DNA of 64,000 bases from an uncultured Bacteroidota bacterium (GCA_902515405.1 CABXUS010000004.1:1-64000), one strand, 5' to 3'; positions 43,977-53,229 are shown, counted from the first letter of the stretch. Notes: a model not told the origin generated them from the letters alone. Program-made: numbers and translations.

Positions 43977-45574
43977 ATTTGATTTCTTAAATCTTTTACT
44001 TTCGAATCTTTTAAATAATCTTCAAATTTCATGAATTTATCGATTATTCCATTTGGACCAATTTCAAAAACTCTGTTTCCAACAGAATTCGCAAATTCAA
44101 AATCTTGAGTTGTTAAAATTATATTGCCTTTAAATTTGATTAATGAATTATTCAATGCAGTTATTGTTTCTAAGTCCAGATGATTTGTAGGGTCATCAAA
44201 AAGTAAAAAATTTGACTTCTCCATCATTGTTTTAGACAGCATACATCTAACTTTTTCACCTCCTGATAAAACTTTACAAGATTTTAAAGCTTCATCTCCG
44301 CTAAATATCATTTTACCTAAAAAACCTCTGATGTAATCTTCTTTTCTCTCTTCATCATCATCTGTCCACTGTCTTAACCAATCTATTAAATTCATGTCTT
44401 TTTCAAAATAAGAGTCATGATCATTGGGTATAAAGGATTTTGAAATAGTACTCCCCCACTTAATTGATCCCTTATCATTCAAGTTATTTATCAGAACATC
44501 AAAAAAAGTACTAGTTAATTTTGAATCTTTAGAAAATAAAACCAACTTATCACCGCTGTTTAAGATTAAATTTATATTATTGAAAATATTATTATATGAC
44601 ATATCCTCAATTGTTAAAATTTGATCTCCTGATTCTCTTTCTTGGTCAAAAATTATTCCTGGATATCTTCTAGATGATGGTTTAATTTCCTCTATATTGA
44701 GTTTTTCAATCATTTTTTTTCTTGATGTTGCTTGTTTTGACTTTGCAACATTTGCACTAAATCTAGATATAAATTCTTCAAGTTCTTTTTTCTTTTCTTC
44801 AGCTTTTTTATTTTGTTGTGATCTTTGTTTTAAAGCTAATTGACTTGATTGGTACCAAAATGAATAGTTTCCTGTGTAATGAGTTATTTTTCCGTAGTCT
44901 ATATCTGATATATGAGTACAAACAGAATCTAAGAAATATCTGTCGTGAGATACTACAATTACTGTGTTTTCATAGTTAATTAAAAAGTTTTGCAACCATG
45001 TAATTGTTTCAAAGTCTAAATTGTTTGTTGGCTCATCCATTATTAAAATATCAGGATTTCCAAATAAAGCTTGTGCTAACAATACTCTTACTTTAATTTT
45101 TGGTTCTAAATCACTCATTTTATTATCATGAAGCTCTTCATTCACACCTAGCTGTGAAAGTAATGAAGCAGCATCACTTTCTGCATTCCATCCATCCATT
45201 TCTTCATATCTGTTTTGTAATTCTCCTACTCTTACACCGTCATCATCTTTAAAATCAGATTTTGAATATAAATCATCCATTTCTTTTTTAATTTGATATA
45301 ACAACTTGTTTCCCATTATAGTTGTTTTTAAGGTTTCATATTCATCAAATTCATTTTGATTTTGTTCTAAAACTGATAGTCTTTTATTCGGTTCTATTAT
45401 TACATTACCAGAATTTGGACTTAATTTTCCCGCGAGAATTTTTAAAAATGTTGATTTTCCAGATCCGTTCGCACCAATTATCCCGTAGCAATTACCTTTT
45501 TTGAAAGTTGTATTAACTTGATCAAACAAGACCCTTTTTCCAAATTGAACAGAAATATTACTAGTGCTAATCAT
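43970..45574 (-). CDS. ABC-F family ATPase (YbiT/EttA-like)
   Basis: A soluble protein with two ABC ATPase domains and no transmembrane part, as in ribosome-associated ABC-F factors. Domain 1 has an intact Walker A GANGSGKSTFLKIL near residues 34-47 and LIMDEPTNNLDFET, but its signature reads SDLEPKIKVRVLLAQ instead of LSGGQ. Domain 2 has LSGGEKVRCMLSKTM and LFDDPTNHLDLETI, but its Walker A position reads VLFSKDSKLTSTFF, without GxxGxGKT. The linker between domains is basic (about residues 230-290). The domain asymmetry is recalled as common in Bacteroidota relatives. Function in translation is inferred from the family. Confidence 0.88.
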   Translation of the reverse strand: MISTSNISVQFGKRVLFDQVNTTFKKGNCYGIIGANGSGKSTFLKILAGKLSPNSGNVIIEPNKRLSVLEQNQNEFDEYETLKTTIMGNKLLYQIKKEMDDLYSKSDFKDDDGVRVGELQNRYEEMDGWNAESDAASLLSQLGVNEELHDNKMSDLEPKIKVRVLLAQALFGNPDILIMDEPTNNLDFETITWLQNFLINYENTVIVVSHDRYFLDSVCTHISDIDYGKITHYTGNYSFWYQSSQLALKQRSQQNKKAEEKKKELEEFISRFSANVAKSKQATSRKKMIEKLNIEEIKPSSRRYPGIIFDQERESGDQILTIEDMSYNNIFNNINLILNSGDKLVLFSKDSKLTSTFFDVLINNLNDKGSIKWGSTISKSFIPNDHDSYFEKDMNLIDWLRQWTDDDEERKEDYIRGFLGKMIFSGDEALKSCKVLSGGEKVRCMLSKTMMEKSNFLLFDDPTNHLDLETITALNNSLIKFKGNIILTTQDFEFANSVGNRVFEIGPNGIIDKFMKFEDYLKDSKVKDLRNQIY

Positions 45575-45646
45575 CTTTTTTTGGCTAAAATAATAATTTG
45601 ATTCAATGAGGTTTATTTTTTAGTCAATAATTTTTAATTTAAATGA

Positions 45647-46579
45647 ATGAAATTTAAATACTTCATCTTATTATTTATTTTAACGTCTTGTTTTAATGAA
45701 AATAAGTCGATTTTTGGAGGTAAAGTTTTAAATACAACCTCTGAATATATTTCAATATATAAGGAAGATAATAAAGTTGATGAAACATCAATTGATAATT
45801 TAGGTTATTTTGAAATAGTATTAGACTCTGTTAAGCCTGGATTATATAGTTTTTATCATCAACCAGAATTTCAACATTTTATATTAGACAAATTTGACAA
45901 TTTAATGATTAGATTAAATACTTTGGATTTTGACGAATCACTAGTTTATACTGGAAGAGGGTCCTCTAAAAACAACTTTTTAATGGATGTTTTTTTGAGA
46001 AATGAAAGGGATGAAGTCATTATTAACTCTAACCTAGACAAGTCTGTAGCTATCTTCAAAAAATTAATAGACTCATTGTATGATAGTCAATATAAATTTT
46101 ATAAAGAGTTTCGTATTAATAATAATGTTTCAAAAACAACGAATGATATTATTGAGTCTGCAATTTTATACCCTTATTTATCAAAGTATCATTCATACTT
46201 TATAAGAAACAACCTTAATGAAAATAATCAGAACTATTGTTTAAGTGATTACAAAAAAAAAATAAGTTTTAATAATGAAAACCTGACTCACTTTAAGCCT
46301 TACATAGATTTTCTTTATTTACATATTTATAATGATGTTAAAAATAATAACAATTTCATTTCACCTATTGATTTTAATAAGTTAAGGCTTATCAAGACAG
46401 ATAAAATGATTCAATCCTCCAACGTTAAATCAAGAGTTTTAAGATTTCATGCTATTGGCTTTTTATTGCAAAGAGAGAAGGATTCAACTAACAACCAATT
46501 TATTAAAATATTTAATGAAGTTTCAAAAGATAAAAAACTTAACTTAGAAATATTCAATTTGTATAATGAGATGAAATAA
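45647..46579 (+). CDS. DUF4369-like lipoprotein without a thioredoxin domain
   Basis: A lipobox (YFILLFILTSCFNEN) marks a lipoprotein of 310 aa. The N-terminal region FGGKVLNTTSEYISIYKED and the LGYFEIVLDSVKPGLYSFYH segment resemble the DUF4369 domain found before thioredoxin-like domains. The C-terminal 150 residues are helical and have no CxxC, so the redox part is missing. It looks like a truncated or specialised paralogue of the thioredoxin lipoprotein at 19911. It lies next to the ABC-F gene on the opposite strand, with a 72-base gap between them that shows no clear signals. Confidence 0.65.
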   Translation: MKFKYFILLFILTSCFNENKSIFGGKVLNTTSEYISIYKEDNKVDETSIDNLGYFEIVLDSVKPGLYSFYHQPEFQHFILDKFDNLMIRLNTLDFDESLVYTGRGSSKNNFLMDVFLRNERDEVIINSNLDKSVAIFKKLIDSLYDSQYKFYKEFRINNNVSKTTNDIIESAILYPYLSKYHSYFIRNNLNENNQNYCLSDYKKKISFNNENLTHFKPYIDFLYLHIYNDVKNNNNFISPIDFNKLRLIKTDKMIQSSNVKSRVLRFHAIGFLLQREKDSTNNQFIKIFNEVSKDKKLNLEIFNLYNEMK

Positions 46580-46584
46580 TAAGC

Positions 46585-47241
46585 TTACTTGTTTCCTTTA
46601 TTATAGTCATCTAAAAACTTTTTTAAACCAATGTCAGTTAATGGATGATTTAATAAGCTTTTTATAGATTTTAGAGGAGTTGTTACAACATCTGATCCAA
46701 TTTTAGCACAATCAATTATATGCATAGGCCCCCTTATTGAAGCAGATAAAATTTCAGTTTTATAGTTATAGTTATCAAAAATCAATCTTATTTCAGAAAT
46801 TAATTGAAGTCCATTAGATGAAATGTCATCTATTCTTCCAATGAAAGGAGATACATAGGTTGCCCCAGCTTTAGCAGCTAACAGAGCTTGTCCAGCAGAA
46901 AAAATCAAAGTACAATTTGTTTTTATTGAGTTTTGGGAAAAGTATTTGATTGCTTTTATTCCTTCTGAAATCATTGGAACTTTAACAACAATCTTATCAT
47001 CAATTTTTGCTAACTCCTCCCCCTCACTTACAATACCACCAAAGTCAGTAGATATAACTTCAGCCGAAACATCTCCTGAAACAATATCACATATATCTTT
47101 ATAATGCTTTATTATATTGGCTTTTCCTGTTATACCCTCTTTTGCCATTAGTGACGGATTTGTTGTAACTCCATCAAGAATTCCAAGAGAATGAGCTTCC
47201 TCTATTTCCTTTAAATTAGCAGTATCGACAAAAAATTTCAT
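46585..47241 (-). CDS. Transaldolase / fructose-6-phosphate aldolase family
   Basis: A class I aldolase barrel of the small transaldolase type (218 aa). MKFFVDTANLKEIEEAHSLG and GVTTNPSLMAKEG are the opening signature; the Schiff-base lysine is in IVVKVPMISEGIKA near residue 86; NCTLIFSAGQALLAAKAGA and VSPFIGRIDD follow. It links the pentose phosphate pathway and glycolysis; the short form can be transaldolase (TalC) or F6P aldolase (FSA), which cannot be separated safely by eye. One base separates it from the SDR gene. Confidence 0.93.
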   Translation of the reverse strand: MKFFVDTANLKEIEEAHSLGILDGVTTNPSLMAKEGITGKANIIKHYKDICDIVSGDVSAEVISTDFGGIVSEGEELAKIDDKIVVKVPMISEGIKAIKYFSQNSIKTNCTLIFSAGQALLAAKAGATYVSPFIGRIDDISSNGLQLISEIRLIFDNYNYKTEILSASIRGPMHIIDCAKIGSDVVTTPLKSIKSLLNHPLTDIGLKKFLDDYNKGNK

Positions 47242-48048
47242 TTATAATTTATTAAATTTATTTAGTATATATTCAAACCACAAGTCTGGAAGAATTTTCT
47301 TCAAAATTATTGAAAATTTTTGTAAAGGTTTTCCTACAACGTAATGAATTTTGGGATTTTTGGTTTTAATAATGCGATATATTTTTTTTGCAACAATGAT
47401 TGGATCTGCGCCCTTTAGTTCAACATCTTTGTTCATACTCTGATAAGTTTTAAAGTATTTATTAAAGTAAACTGAATCTTTATCATTGAATGAATCAATT
47501 CTTCTACTAATCACATCGGTCTTAATATCCCCAGGTGCTACATTTGATATTTTTATTCCATAATCCTTAACTTCACTTCTTAATGACTCTGTTAATATTT
47601 CTAATGCACTTTTGGAAGCGCAAAAAACTCCCCTAAAAGGAAGACCAATATATCCTGCAATAGATGTAATATTTATTATAAGGCCATAGTTGTTTTTCCT
47701 CATAATCGGTAAAACTTTTTTTATTAACTCAAGCGGGCCAAAAAAATTCGTCATAAACAGTCTTTCCATATCCTTTAAATTTGATTCCTCAATTGGACCT
47801 GTAAACCCTATTCCAGCATTATTTATCAATACATCTAATGTGCCTTCTTTCATTAATATATATTTTACACAATTATCAATTTCATCAATGCTATTAATAT
47901 TTGACTTAATTAATTCAATTTTTGTATCAACATATTTTGAAGGGTTTCTACTTGTGCCATAGACTTTAAACTTTTTTTTAAGCAAAAATTCTCCTATTGA
48001 TTTTCCAATTCCTGACGAAGCACCTGTAATTAAAACAACTTTAGACAT
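47242..48048 (-). CDS. Short-chain dehydrogenase/reductase (SDR)
   Basis: A Rossmann-fold oxidoreductase of 268 aa. It has VVLITGASSGIGKSIGEFL (TGxxxGxG cofactor loop, residues about 4-22), TSRNP consistent with NADPH preference, LINNAGIGFTGPI (NNAG), and the catalytic Ser-Tyr-Lys with NITSIAGYIGLP and FCASKSALEIL. In the last motif, Tyr should precede the xxxK at CASK: the sequence reads F-C-A-S-K, so Tyr is replaced by Phe. A missing catalytic Tyr is unusual. The C-terminus is extended and basic. It begins immediately after the SRP RNA terminator. Confidence 0.9.
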   Translation of the reverse strand: MSKVVLITGASSGIGKSIGEFLLKKKFKVYGTSRNPSKYVDTKIELIKSNINSIDEIDNCVKYILMKEGTLDVLINNAGIGFTGPIEESNLKDMERLFMTNFFGPLELIKKVLPIMRKNNYGLIINITSIAGYIGLPFRGVFCASKSALEILTESLRSEVKDYGIKISNVAPGDIKTDVISRRIDSFNDKDSVYFNKYFKTYQSMNKDVELKGADPIIVAKKIYRIIKTKNPKIHYVVGKPLQKFSIILKKILPDLWFEYILNKFNKL

Positions 48049-48055
48049 AAAAAAA

Positions 48056-48153
48056 GGGCAAGTAACTTATATCACACCGCTACGACCAAATACCCTTGCT
48101 GCGTTCCCACCCTGGGGGATTAAATGGGAGCTGGTTGCATAAGCCCTGCCCAC
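48056..48153 (-). ncRNA. ffs: Small signal recognition particle RNA (4.5S-type)
   Basis: Read on the minus strand, the RNA begins near GTGGGCAGGGC and ends ACTTGCCC, so GGGCA at the 5' end pairs with TGCCC at the 3' end. The conserved domain IV is visible as CCAGGGTGGGAACGCAGCA: a GGGA tetraloop closed by GT/AC, with CAGG on one side and GCAGC on the other. These are the Ffh-binding bases of SRP RNA. A seven-T run follows (48049-48055), giving a terminator. The RNA is about 98 bases, as in other Bacteroidota small SRP RNAs. The 5' end is approximate. Confidence 0.9.
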
Positions 48154-48155
48154 AG

Positions 48156-48163
48156 CAAATATA
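48156..48163 (-). promoter_or_regulatory. -7 promoter box (TAnnTTTG) for the SRP RNA
   Basis: TATATTTG on the minus strand, just a few bases before the SRP RNA 5' end, which is where a -7 element should be. Since this gene is strongly expressed, it supports TAnnTTTG as the organism's promoter box. Confidence 0.6.
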
Positions 48164-48202
48164 ATCATGTTTTAATAAATGTTTATTTTTATAAAAATAT
48201 TT

Positions 48203-49213
48203 ATGAAATATTTAGTCTTCTTCTTTATTTTATTTTATTCATGTAATGAAATACCAGCTGTTAATTATCAATTAATAATTAATTCAGATGAAAATATTAT
48301 AAACAAAAAATCTAAAGTTACTATCTCAGTTAATACTTTAAGTCAAAATCAATCTATTAAATATTTTTTAAATGAAATTGAGACAAAACCTGAGATAGAC
48401 CTTACTAAAGCTAAACTTGGAACAAACATAATCAAGGCTGTTTTAAATATTGATGATAAAGATATTGTTATTACAAAAAAAATTGATGTTTTTAATGAAT
48501 TCGTTCCAGAAATTTATAATTATAAAATAATTAATGAATTTCAACATGACATATCATCTTATACCCAAGGTTTAGAATTTAATGATGGTTATTTGTATGA
48601 AAGCACTGGTTTAAATGGTTTTTCATCATTAAAAAAAATCGATGTTTTTAAAAATAAGATTATTGAATCAAGATTCTTAGACAAACAATATTTTGGTGAA
48701 GGTTTAACTATAATTAATGGTAAAATACTGCAGTTAACATGGAAAAGTAATTTAGGTTTTATTTATGATTTGAAAACACTAAACATGTTAGGGTCTTTTG
48801 AGTATGGTAATAGTAAAGAAGGATGGGGATTAGCTAACGATGGAAACAATGTTTATAAGTCTGATGGTACAGACAAAATTTGGATTTTGGAAAATGGTAG
48901 TTTTGATGAAATTGGTTACATCGAAGTTGTTACCAACAATAAAAAAATTAAAAAGATTAATGAGTTAGAAATTGTTGATAATCTTATTTATGCTAATACC
49001 TATCAATTTAATAAAGATGTATGTCTTATTATAGATAAAAAAAGTGGTGCTGTTAACGGAATAGTTAATTTTGAGGGATTAAGGGAAAAAGTAAAAAAAC
49101 ACCCTGATCTTGACGTTCTTAATGGAATTGCTTTTAACAAAAAAAGAAATTCATTTTTTGTTACTGGAAAAAAATGGAATAAAATTTTTGAGATTAAAAT
49201 ATTTAAGGAATAA
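48203..49213 (+). CDS. Glutamine cyclotransferase-like lipoprotein (beta-propeller)
   Basis: The lipobox in [16 protein letters not shown] marks an exported lipoprotein, for which ATG 48203 is the better start (an ATG at 48179 is also in frame). Residues 110-330 have the glutaminyl-peptide cyclotransferase fold of plant and bacterial type: [73 protein letters not shown] and [13 protein letters not shown]. It would cyclise N-terminal glutamine to pyroglutamate on secreted proteins. The 3' end overlaps glyA by 11 bases on the opposite strand. Confidence 0.88.
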   Translation: MKYLVFFFILFYSCNEIPAVNYQLIINSDENIINKKSKVTISVNTLSQNQSIKYFLNEIETKPEIDLTKAKLGTNIIKAVLNIDDKDIVITKKIDVFNEFVPEIYNYKIINEFQHDISSYTQGLEFNDGYLYESTGLNGFSSLKKIDVFKNKIIESRFLDKQYFGEGLTIINGKILQLTWKSNLGFIYDLKTLNMLGSFEYGNSKEGWGLANDGNNVYKSDGTDKIWILENGSFDEIGYIEVVTNNKKIKKINELEIVDNLIYANTYQFNKDVCLIIDKKSGAVNGIVNFEGLREKVKKHPDLDVLNGIAFNKKRNSFFVTGKKWNKIFEIKIFKE

Positions 49214-50477
49214 ACAAATCCCTATCTTTCATAAATTGATTGACATCATTCTTAACCTGTTTAATAATATTATCATTTTCATGATTTTCTATTACTATGT
49301 CAATAAAATCTACAATTTTTGACATATCACTTTCTTTTAATCCCCTGGTAGTTATTGCTGGTGTTCCAAATCTAATTCCAGAGCTAATGAATGGAGATTT
49401 ATCATCAAATGGAACCATGTTTTTATTAGCAGTAATATCAGCCATAACCAGCGCTTTTTCAGCATCTTTTCCTGTGATATCTTTATTTCTTAAATCTATC
49501 AGCATTACATGGTTATCTGTCCCACCAGATATTATATTATAATCTCTTTGTGCCAATTCGTTTGCCATTACTTTAGCATTGTTTCTGACATTTACTATAT
49601 AATTGAGAAATGTATCTTCTAATGCCTCAGAAAATGCTATTCCTTTAGCTCCAATAACATGCTCTAATGGTCCACCTTGAATTCCTGGGAAAACAGCTAA
49701 ATCAACTAGATTTGACATTCGTTTAAGATTTCCATTTTTATATTTTTTTCCAAATGGATTGTCAAAGTCATTCCCCATTAAAATTAATCCTCCCCTAGGT
49801 CCTCTTAAAGTTTTATGAGTTGTTGTTGTTATTACATGGCAATGAGGGATAGGATCATTAAGTAATCCTTTAGCAATTAAACCAGAGGGGTGTGAAATAT
49901 CAGCGAGTAAAAAAGCACCAACATTATCTGCTATCTCTCTAAACTTTTTAAAATCCATATCTCTTGAATATGCTGATGCACCTGCAATAATCATATTTGG
50001 TTTTTCTATATTGGCTATTTCACTAATCTTTTCATAATTCAATAAGCCAGTTTCCTTATCAACACCATAAAATGATGTTTTATAAAAAACTCCAGAAAAA
50101 TTAACACTGGAACCATGAGTTAAATGTCCTCCGTGTGATAAATCAAATCCAAGTAATTTATCACCTGGTTTTAAAAAAGCTTGAAAAACCGCAGCATTTG
50201 CTTGACTTCCGGAATGTGGTTGAACATTAGCATATTCAGCTCCAAATAATAGTTTTGCATTATTAATTGCTAATGTTTCAATTTCATCAATAACTTCACA
50301 GCCACCATAATATCTTTTTCCTGGATATCCTTCTGCATATTTATTTGTAAGTACAGATCCACATGCCTTCATCACGTCAGGACTTGTGAAGTTTTCAGAA
50401 GCAATTAGTTCAATTCCAGACCTTTGTCTGTGCTCTTCTTTTTCAATTAAATCAAAAATTATTTTATTATTACTCAT
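49203..50477 (-). CDS. glyA: Serine hydroxymethyltransferase
   Basis: Interconverts serine and glycine with tetrahydrofolate, feeding one-carbon units to purine synthesis (purC is nearby). The start is followed by [19 protein letters not shown], and [38 protein letters not shown] and the PLP lysine in [15 protein letters not shown] (near residue 227) are visible. It is 424 aa, the normal length. Confidence 0.97.
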   Translation of the reverse strand: MSNNKIIFDLIEKEEHRQRSGIELIASENFTSPDVMKACGSVLTNKYAEGYPGKRYYGGCEVIDEIETLAINNAKLLFGAEYANVQPHSGSQANAAVFQAFLKPGDKLLGFDLSHGGHLTHGSSVNFSGVFYKTSFYGVDKETGLLNYEKISEIANIEKPNMIIAGASAYSRDMDFKKFREIADNVGAFLLADISHPSGLIAKGLLNDPIPHCHVITTTTHKTLRGPRGGLILMGNDFDNPFGKKYKNGNLKRMSNLVDLAVFPGIQGGPLEHVIGAKGIAFSEALEDTFLNYIVNVRNNAKVMANELAQRDYNIISGGTDNHVMLIDLRNKDITGKDAEKALVMADITANKNMVPFDDKSPFISSGIRFGTPAITTRGLKESDMSKIVDFIDIVIENHENDNIIKQVKNDVNQFMKDRDLFIP

Positions 50478-50507
50478 CAGGAAGAATATTTATATAAAGA
50501 TACTTAT

Positions 50508-50515
50508 TAACTTTG
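50508..50515 (+). promoter_or_regulatory. -7 promoter box (TAnnTTTG) before smpB
   Basis: TAACTTTG ends only four bases before the GTG start of smpB. At normal spacing, transcription would begin at or next to the start codon, giving a leaderless mRNA. Confidence 0.45.
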
Positions 50516-50519
50516 CTTA

Positions 50520-50948
50520 GTGCAAGAGAATATTAACATACAAAACAAAAAAGCTAAATTTAAATACTTTATAGAAAAAAAATATATTGCTGGACTAGTT
50601 TTAACAGGATTGCAAATTAAATCTATAAGGTATAAAAAAGCGAATATTGATAATTCATATTGTACATTTGATACAGATGAGCTATTTCTTTACAATACTA
50701 ATTTTGAAAATAATTTAAAATCAAATACTATTAAGCTTTTATTAAATAAAAAAGAATTAATAAAAATTAAAAAAGAAGCAACCCCGCCCGGAGTTACTAT
50801 AATTCCATTAAAAATATTTATTAATGACAATGGTTTTGCTAAAGTTCAGATTTGCATAGCTAAAGGAAAGAGGAATTATGATAAAAGAGAAACGATTAAA
50901 AAGAGGGAAGCAAAAGTCAAAATTAGTAGAATATTAAAAAGAAATTAA
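50520..50948 (+). CDS. smpB: SsrA-binding protein SmpB
   Basis: Partner of tmRNA in rescuing stalled ribosomes. KKAKFKYFIEKKYIAGLVLT, then LQIKSIRYKKANIDNSYCTF, IKLLLNKKELIKIKKEA, TIIPLKIFINDNGFAKVQIC and AKGKRNYDKRETIKKREAK follow the family order, and the basic C-terminal tail is present. Two points are odd: GTEVKS, the highly conserved segment that contacts tmRNA, reads GLQIKS here, and the protein starts with GTG. At 142 aa it is slightly short. It overlaps pcm by four bases at the 3' end. Confidence 0.93.
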   Translation: MQENINIQNKKAKFKYFIEKKYIAGLVLTGLQIKSIRYKKANIDNSYCTFDTDELFLYNTNFENNLKSNTIKLLLNKKELIKIKKEATPPGVTIIPLKIFINDNGFAKVQICIAKGKRNYDKRETIKKREAKVKISRILKRN

Positions 50949-51586
50949 ATTTTATTTTTTAGCATTGGCACAAAACTAAATTTTCCATATTTATATTTTT
51001 TAAATTTTTCTTTTTCTATCCTTTCAATTAATGTCATTTCTTGAGTTTTGTTTCCAAGTGGTATTATCATTTTACCGCCAATTTTTAATTGATTTAAAAG
51101 TTTAATTGGAATATCAGATGCACCAGCAGTAACTAATATTTTATCAAACGGTCCAAATTCTGGTAAACCAAGATAACCATCTCCCCAAACTATTTTTTCC
51201 GGTTGAAAACTTAACATTGATAAGATCTTTTTAGATTTTTTATGTAAATCAAAAATTCTTTCAATTGTGTAAACTTCTGCTTTTAGGTAAATTAATATTG
51301 ATGTTTGATATCCGGAGCCAGTTCCTACTTCTAAAATTTTATCACCAGATTTAATTTTAAGTACTTCTGTTTGAAGCGCAACCGTATATGGTTGTGATAT
51401 TGTTTGATTTGATAAAATTGGAAAAGCTTTATCATCATATGCAAATGATTGAAAATCACTATCCATAAAAAAATGACGGGGAATATTAAGTATAGCATTT
51501 AAAACTTTTTTATCAGTTATCCCTTTCAAAATCAATGTTTCAACTAACCTTTTTCTTTTTCCTTTATGTATAGGTAAATCAATCAA
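50945..51586 (-). CDS. pcm: Protein-L-isoaspartate O-methyltransferase
   Basis: Repairs damaged aspartyl residues by methylating L-isoaspartate with SAM. HKGKRKRLVETLILKGITD at the N-terminus, NIPRHFFM, AFPILSNQTISQPYTVALQT near residues 53-72, the SAM-binding EVGTGSGYQTSIL near 82-94 and DKILVTAGASDIP near 145 are typical. The length of 213 aa is normal. The start is TTG at 51586, directly giving the family N-terminus. Confidence 0.95.
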   Translation of the reverse strand: MIDLPIHKGKRKRLVETLILKGITDKKVLNAILNIPRHFFMDSDFQSFAYDDKAFPILSNQTISQPYTVALQTEVLKIKSGDKILEVGTGSGYQTSILIYLKAEVYTIERIFDLHKKSKKILSMLSFQPEKIVWGDGYLGLPEFGPFDKILVTAGASDIPIKLLNQLKIGGKMIIPLGNKTQEMTLIERIEKEKFKKYKYGKFSFVPMLKNKI

Positions 51587-51618
51587 AAAATAATTTTTTA
51601 GACACAGTTAAATATATG

Positions 51619-51626
51619 TAAATTTG
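51619..51626 (+). promoter_or_regulatory. -7 promoter box (TAnnTTTG) before the Gfo/Idh/MocA operon
   Basis: TAAATTTG ends six bases before the ATG at 51633. Its TTG could be mistaken for an upstream start codon at 51624. Confidence 0.45.
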
Positions 51627-51632
51627 AATAAT

Positions 51633-52595
51633 ATGATTAATATTGGAATTGTTGGTGTTGGGCATTTAGGTGAGATACATTTAAAACTAATTTTATCATC
51701 AAAATATTTTAATCTTGTTGGTTTTTATGAAACCGATAAAAAAAGATCTTCTTACATTTCAAATGAATATAATGTATTATGTTATGACAATCTTTTAGCC
51801 TTTGCTGATTTAGTAGATGCTGTTGTTATCTCTACTCCTACCTTTTTTCATTATGAAATCGCTAAGTTTTTTTTAGAAAAAAAAATACATGTTTTTATTG
51901 AAAAACCAATAACAACAAACATTAAACAATCAAATGAATTAATTTCAATTAAAAATAAATTTAAACTGGTTGGTCAAGTTGGTCATGTTGAAAGATTTAA
52001 TGGAGCATTTTTAGAAGTTGAAAAATTATTAAACCCTATGTTTATTGAGAGTCATAGACTATCATCATATCCCTCAAGAGGAACTGATGTTTCTGTTGTG
52101 CTAGATTTAATGATACATGATATTGATATTGTTTTGTCAATTGTTGATTCAAAATTAGTTAATTTATCGGCAAATGGAACTAAAATTATCAGTAATAGTC
52201 CTGATATAGCAAATGCAAGAATTGAATTTGAAAATGGCTGTGTTGCAAATTTAACTGCAAGTAGATTGTCATTAAAAAAAATGAGAAAAATGAGAATTTT
52301 TCAAAGTGATTCATACATTTCAATTGATTTTGACAAAAGTAAATCAGAAATTGTAAACATTTTAGATTATGATAAAAAAAATAAATACGCAATGATTATT
52401 CATAACAATGATGGAGTTGAAAAAGAAATTAAAATAAAAACTTTTGATAATTTACAAGTAAATGCAATTGTTAAAGAACATGAAAATTTTGCCAGGTCAA
52501 TTATTGAAAATAAAAAACCTAAAGTATCTTTTGAAACAGGAAGAAATGCTTTAGAATTAGCCTTTAAAATATTAGATGAAATCAATAAAAAATAA
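51633..52595 (+). CDS. Gfo/Idh/MocA family oxidoreductase
   Basis: An NAD(P)-dependent oxidoreductase of 320 aa. The Rossmann domain has INIGIVGVGHLGEIHLKLIL (GxGxxG), VDAVVISTPTFFHYEIAKFF, and the EKP motif in HVFIEKPITTNIKQ (Lys near 92), followed by GQVGHVERFNGAF. DLMIHDIDIVLS near residue 160 has the catalytic HD-type segment. The natural substrate is a sugar or polyol-type compound that cannot be named. First gene of a four-gene operon with YggS, an exonuclease and miaA. A TTG at 51624 is in frame but lies in the promoter box. Confidence 0.87.
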   Translation: MINIGIVGVGHLGEIHLKLILSSKYFNLVGFYETDKKRSSYISNEYNVLCYDNLLAFADLVDAVVISTPTFFHYEIAKFFLEKKIHVFIEKPITTNIKQSNELISIKNKFKLVGQVGHVERFNGAFLEVEKLLNPMFIESHRLSSYPSRGTDVSVVLDLMIHDIDIVLSIVDSKLVNLSANGTKIISNSPDIANARIEFENGCVANLTASRLSLKKMRKMRIFQSDSYISIDFDKSKSEIVNILDYDKKNKYAMIIHNNDGVEKEIKIKTFDNLQVNAIVKEHENFARSIIENKKPKVSFETGRNALELAFKILDEINKK

Positions 52596-53229
52596 TTTAT
52601 CTGAAATCAAGAGTAAAATTAATGAAAAAATAACTGTGGTTGCAGTTTCAAAAACTAAACCTATTGATGATATTTTAAAGCTTTATGAAGATGGGCATTT
52701 TGATTTTGGTGAAAACAAAATTCAAGAGTTAATTGTTAAACATAAAGAATTGCCTAAAGACATTAAGTGGCATATGATTGGTCATTTACAAAGAAATAAG
52801 GTAAAACAAATAATTTCATTCATTCATTTAATCCATTCAGTGGATTCAATCCGAGTTTTAAATAAAATAAATGACGAGGCAAAAAAAATTAACAGAAAAG
52901 TGAATGTTTTGTTACAAGTTAAAATTTCTGAAAATGATTTAAAATACGGTTTTGACTTAAATGAAATTCAAAATTTATTAGAAAATAATTTTTTAAAAAA
53001 ATATGATTTAGTTAATGTTTTAGGATTAATGGGTATGGCTTCTTTTACACAAAATAACAACATAGTGAATGAGGAGTTTAAAGCATTAAATTCTATTTAC
53101 TCAAAATTTAAAAAAATATACAATTTTACTACTCTTTCAATTGGTATGAGCGGAGATTACGAATTAGCTCTTAAAAACAATTCTAATATGTTAAGATTGG
53201 GCAGTGTTATCTTCGGTCATAGAAATTAA
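52576..53229 (+). CDS. YggS/PLPBP-type pyridoxal phosphate homeostasis protein
   Basis: A 217-aa single-domain alanine-racemase-like barrel with no known catalysis; members bind PLP and keep vitamin B6 and amino-acid pools balanced. Motifs: TVVAVSKTKPIDDILKLYE (PLP lysine near residue 27), DFGENKIQEL, WHMIGHLQRNKVK, IHSVDSI, LGLMGMAS, LSIGMSGDYELALKNNSNML and RLGSVIFG. It overlaps the upstream oxidoreductase by 20 bases. Confidence 0.94.
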   Translation: MKSIKNNLSEIKSKINEKITVVAVSKTKPIDDILKLYEDGHFDFGENKIQELIVKHKELPKDIKWHMIGHLQRNKVKQIISFIHLIHSVDSIRVLNKINDEAKKINRKVNVLLQVKISENDLKYGFDLNEIQNLLENNFLKKYDLVNVLGLMGMASFTQNNNIVNEEFKALNSIYSKFKKIYNFTTLSIGMSGDYELALKNNSNMLRLGSVIFGHRN

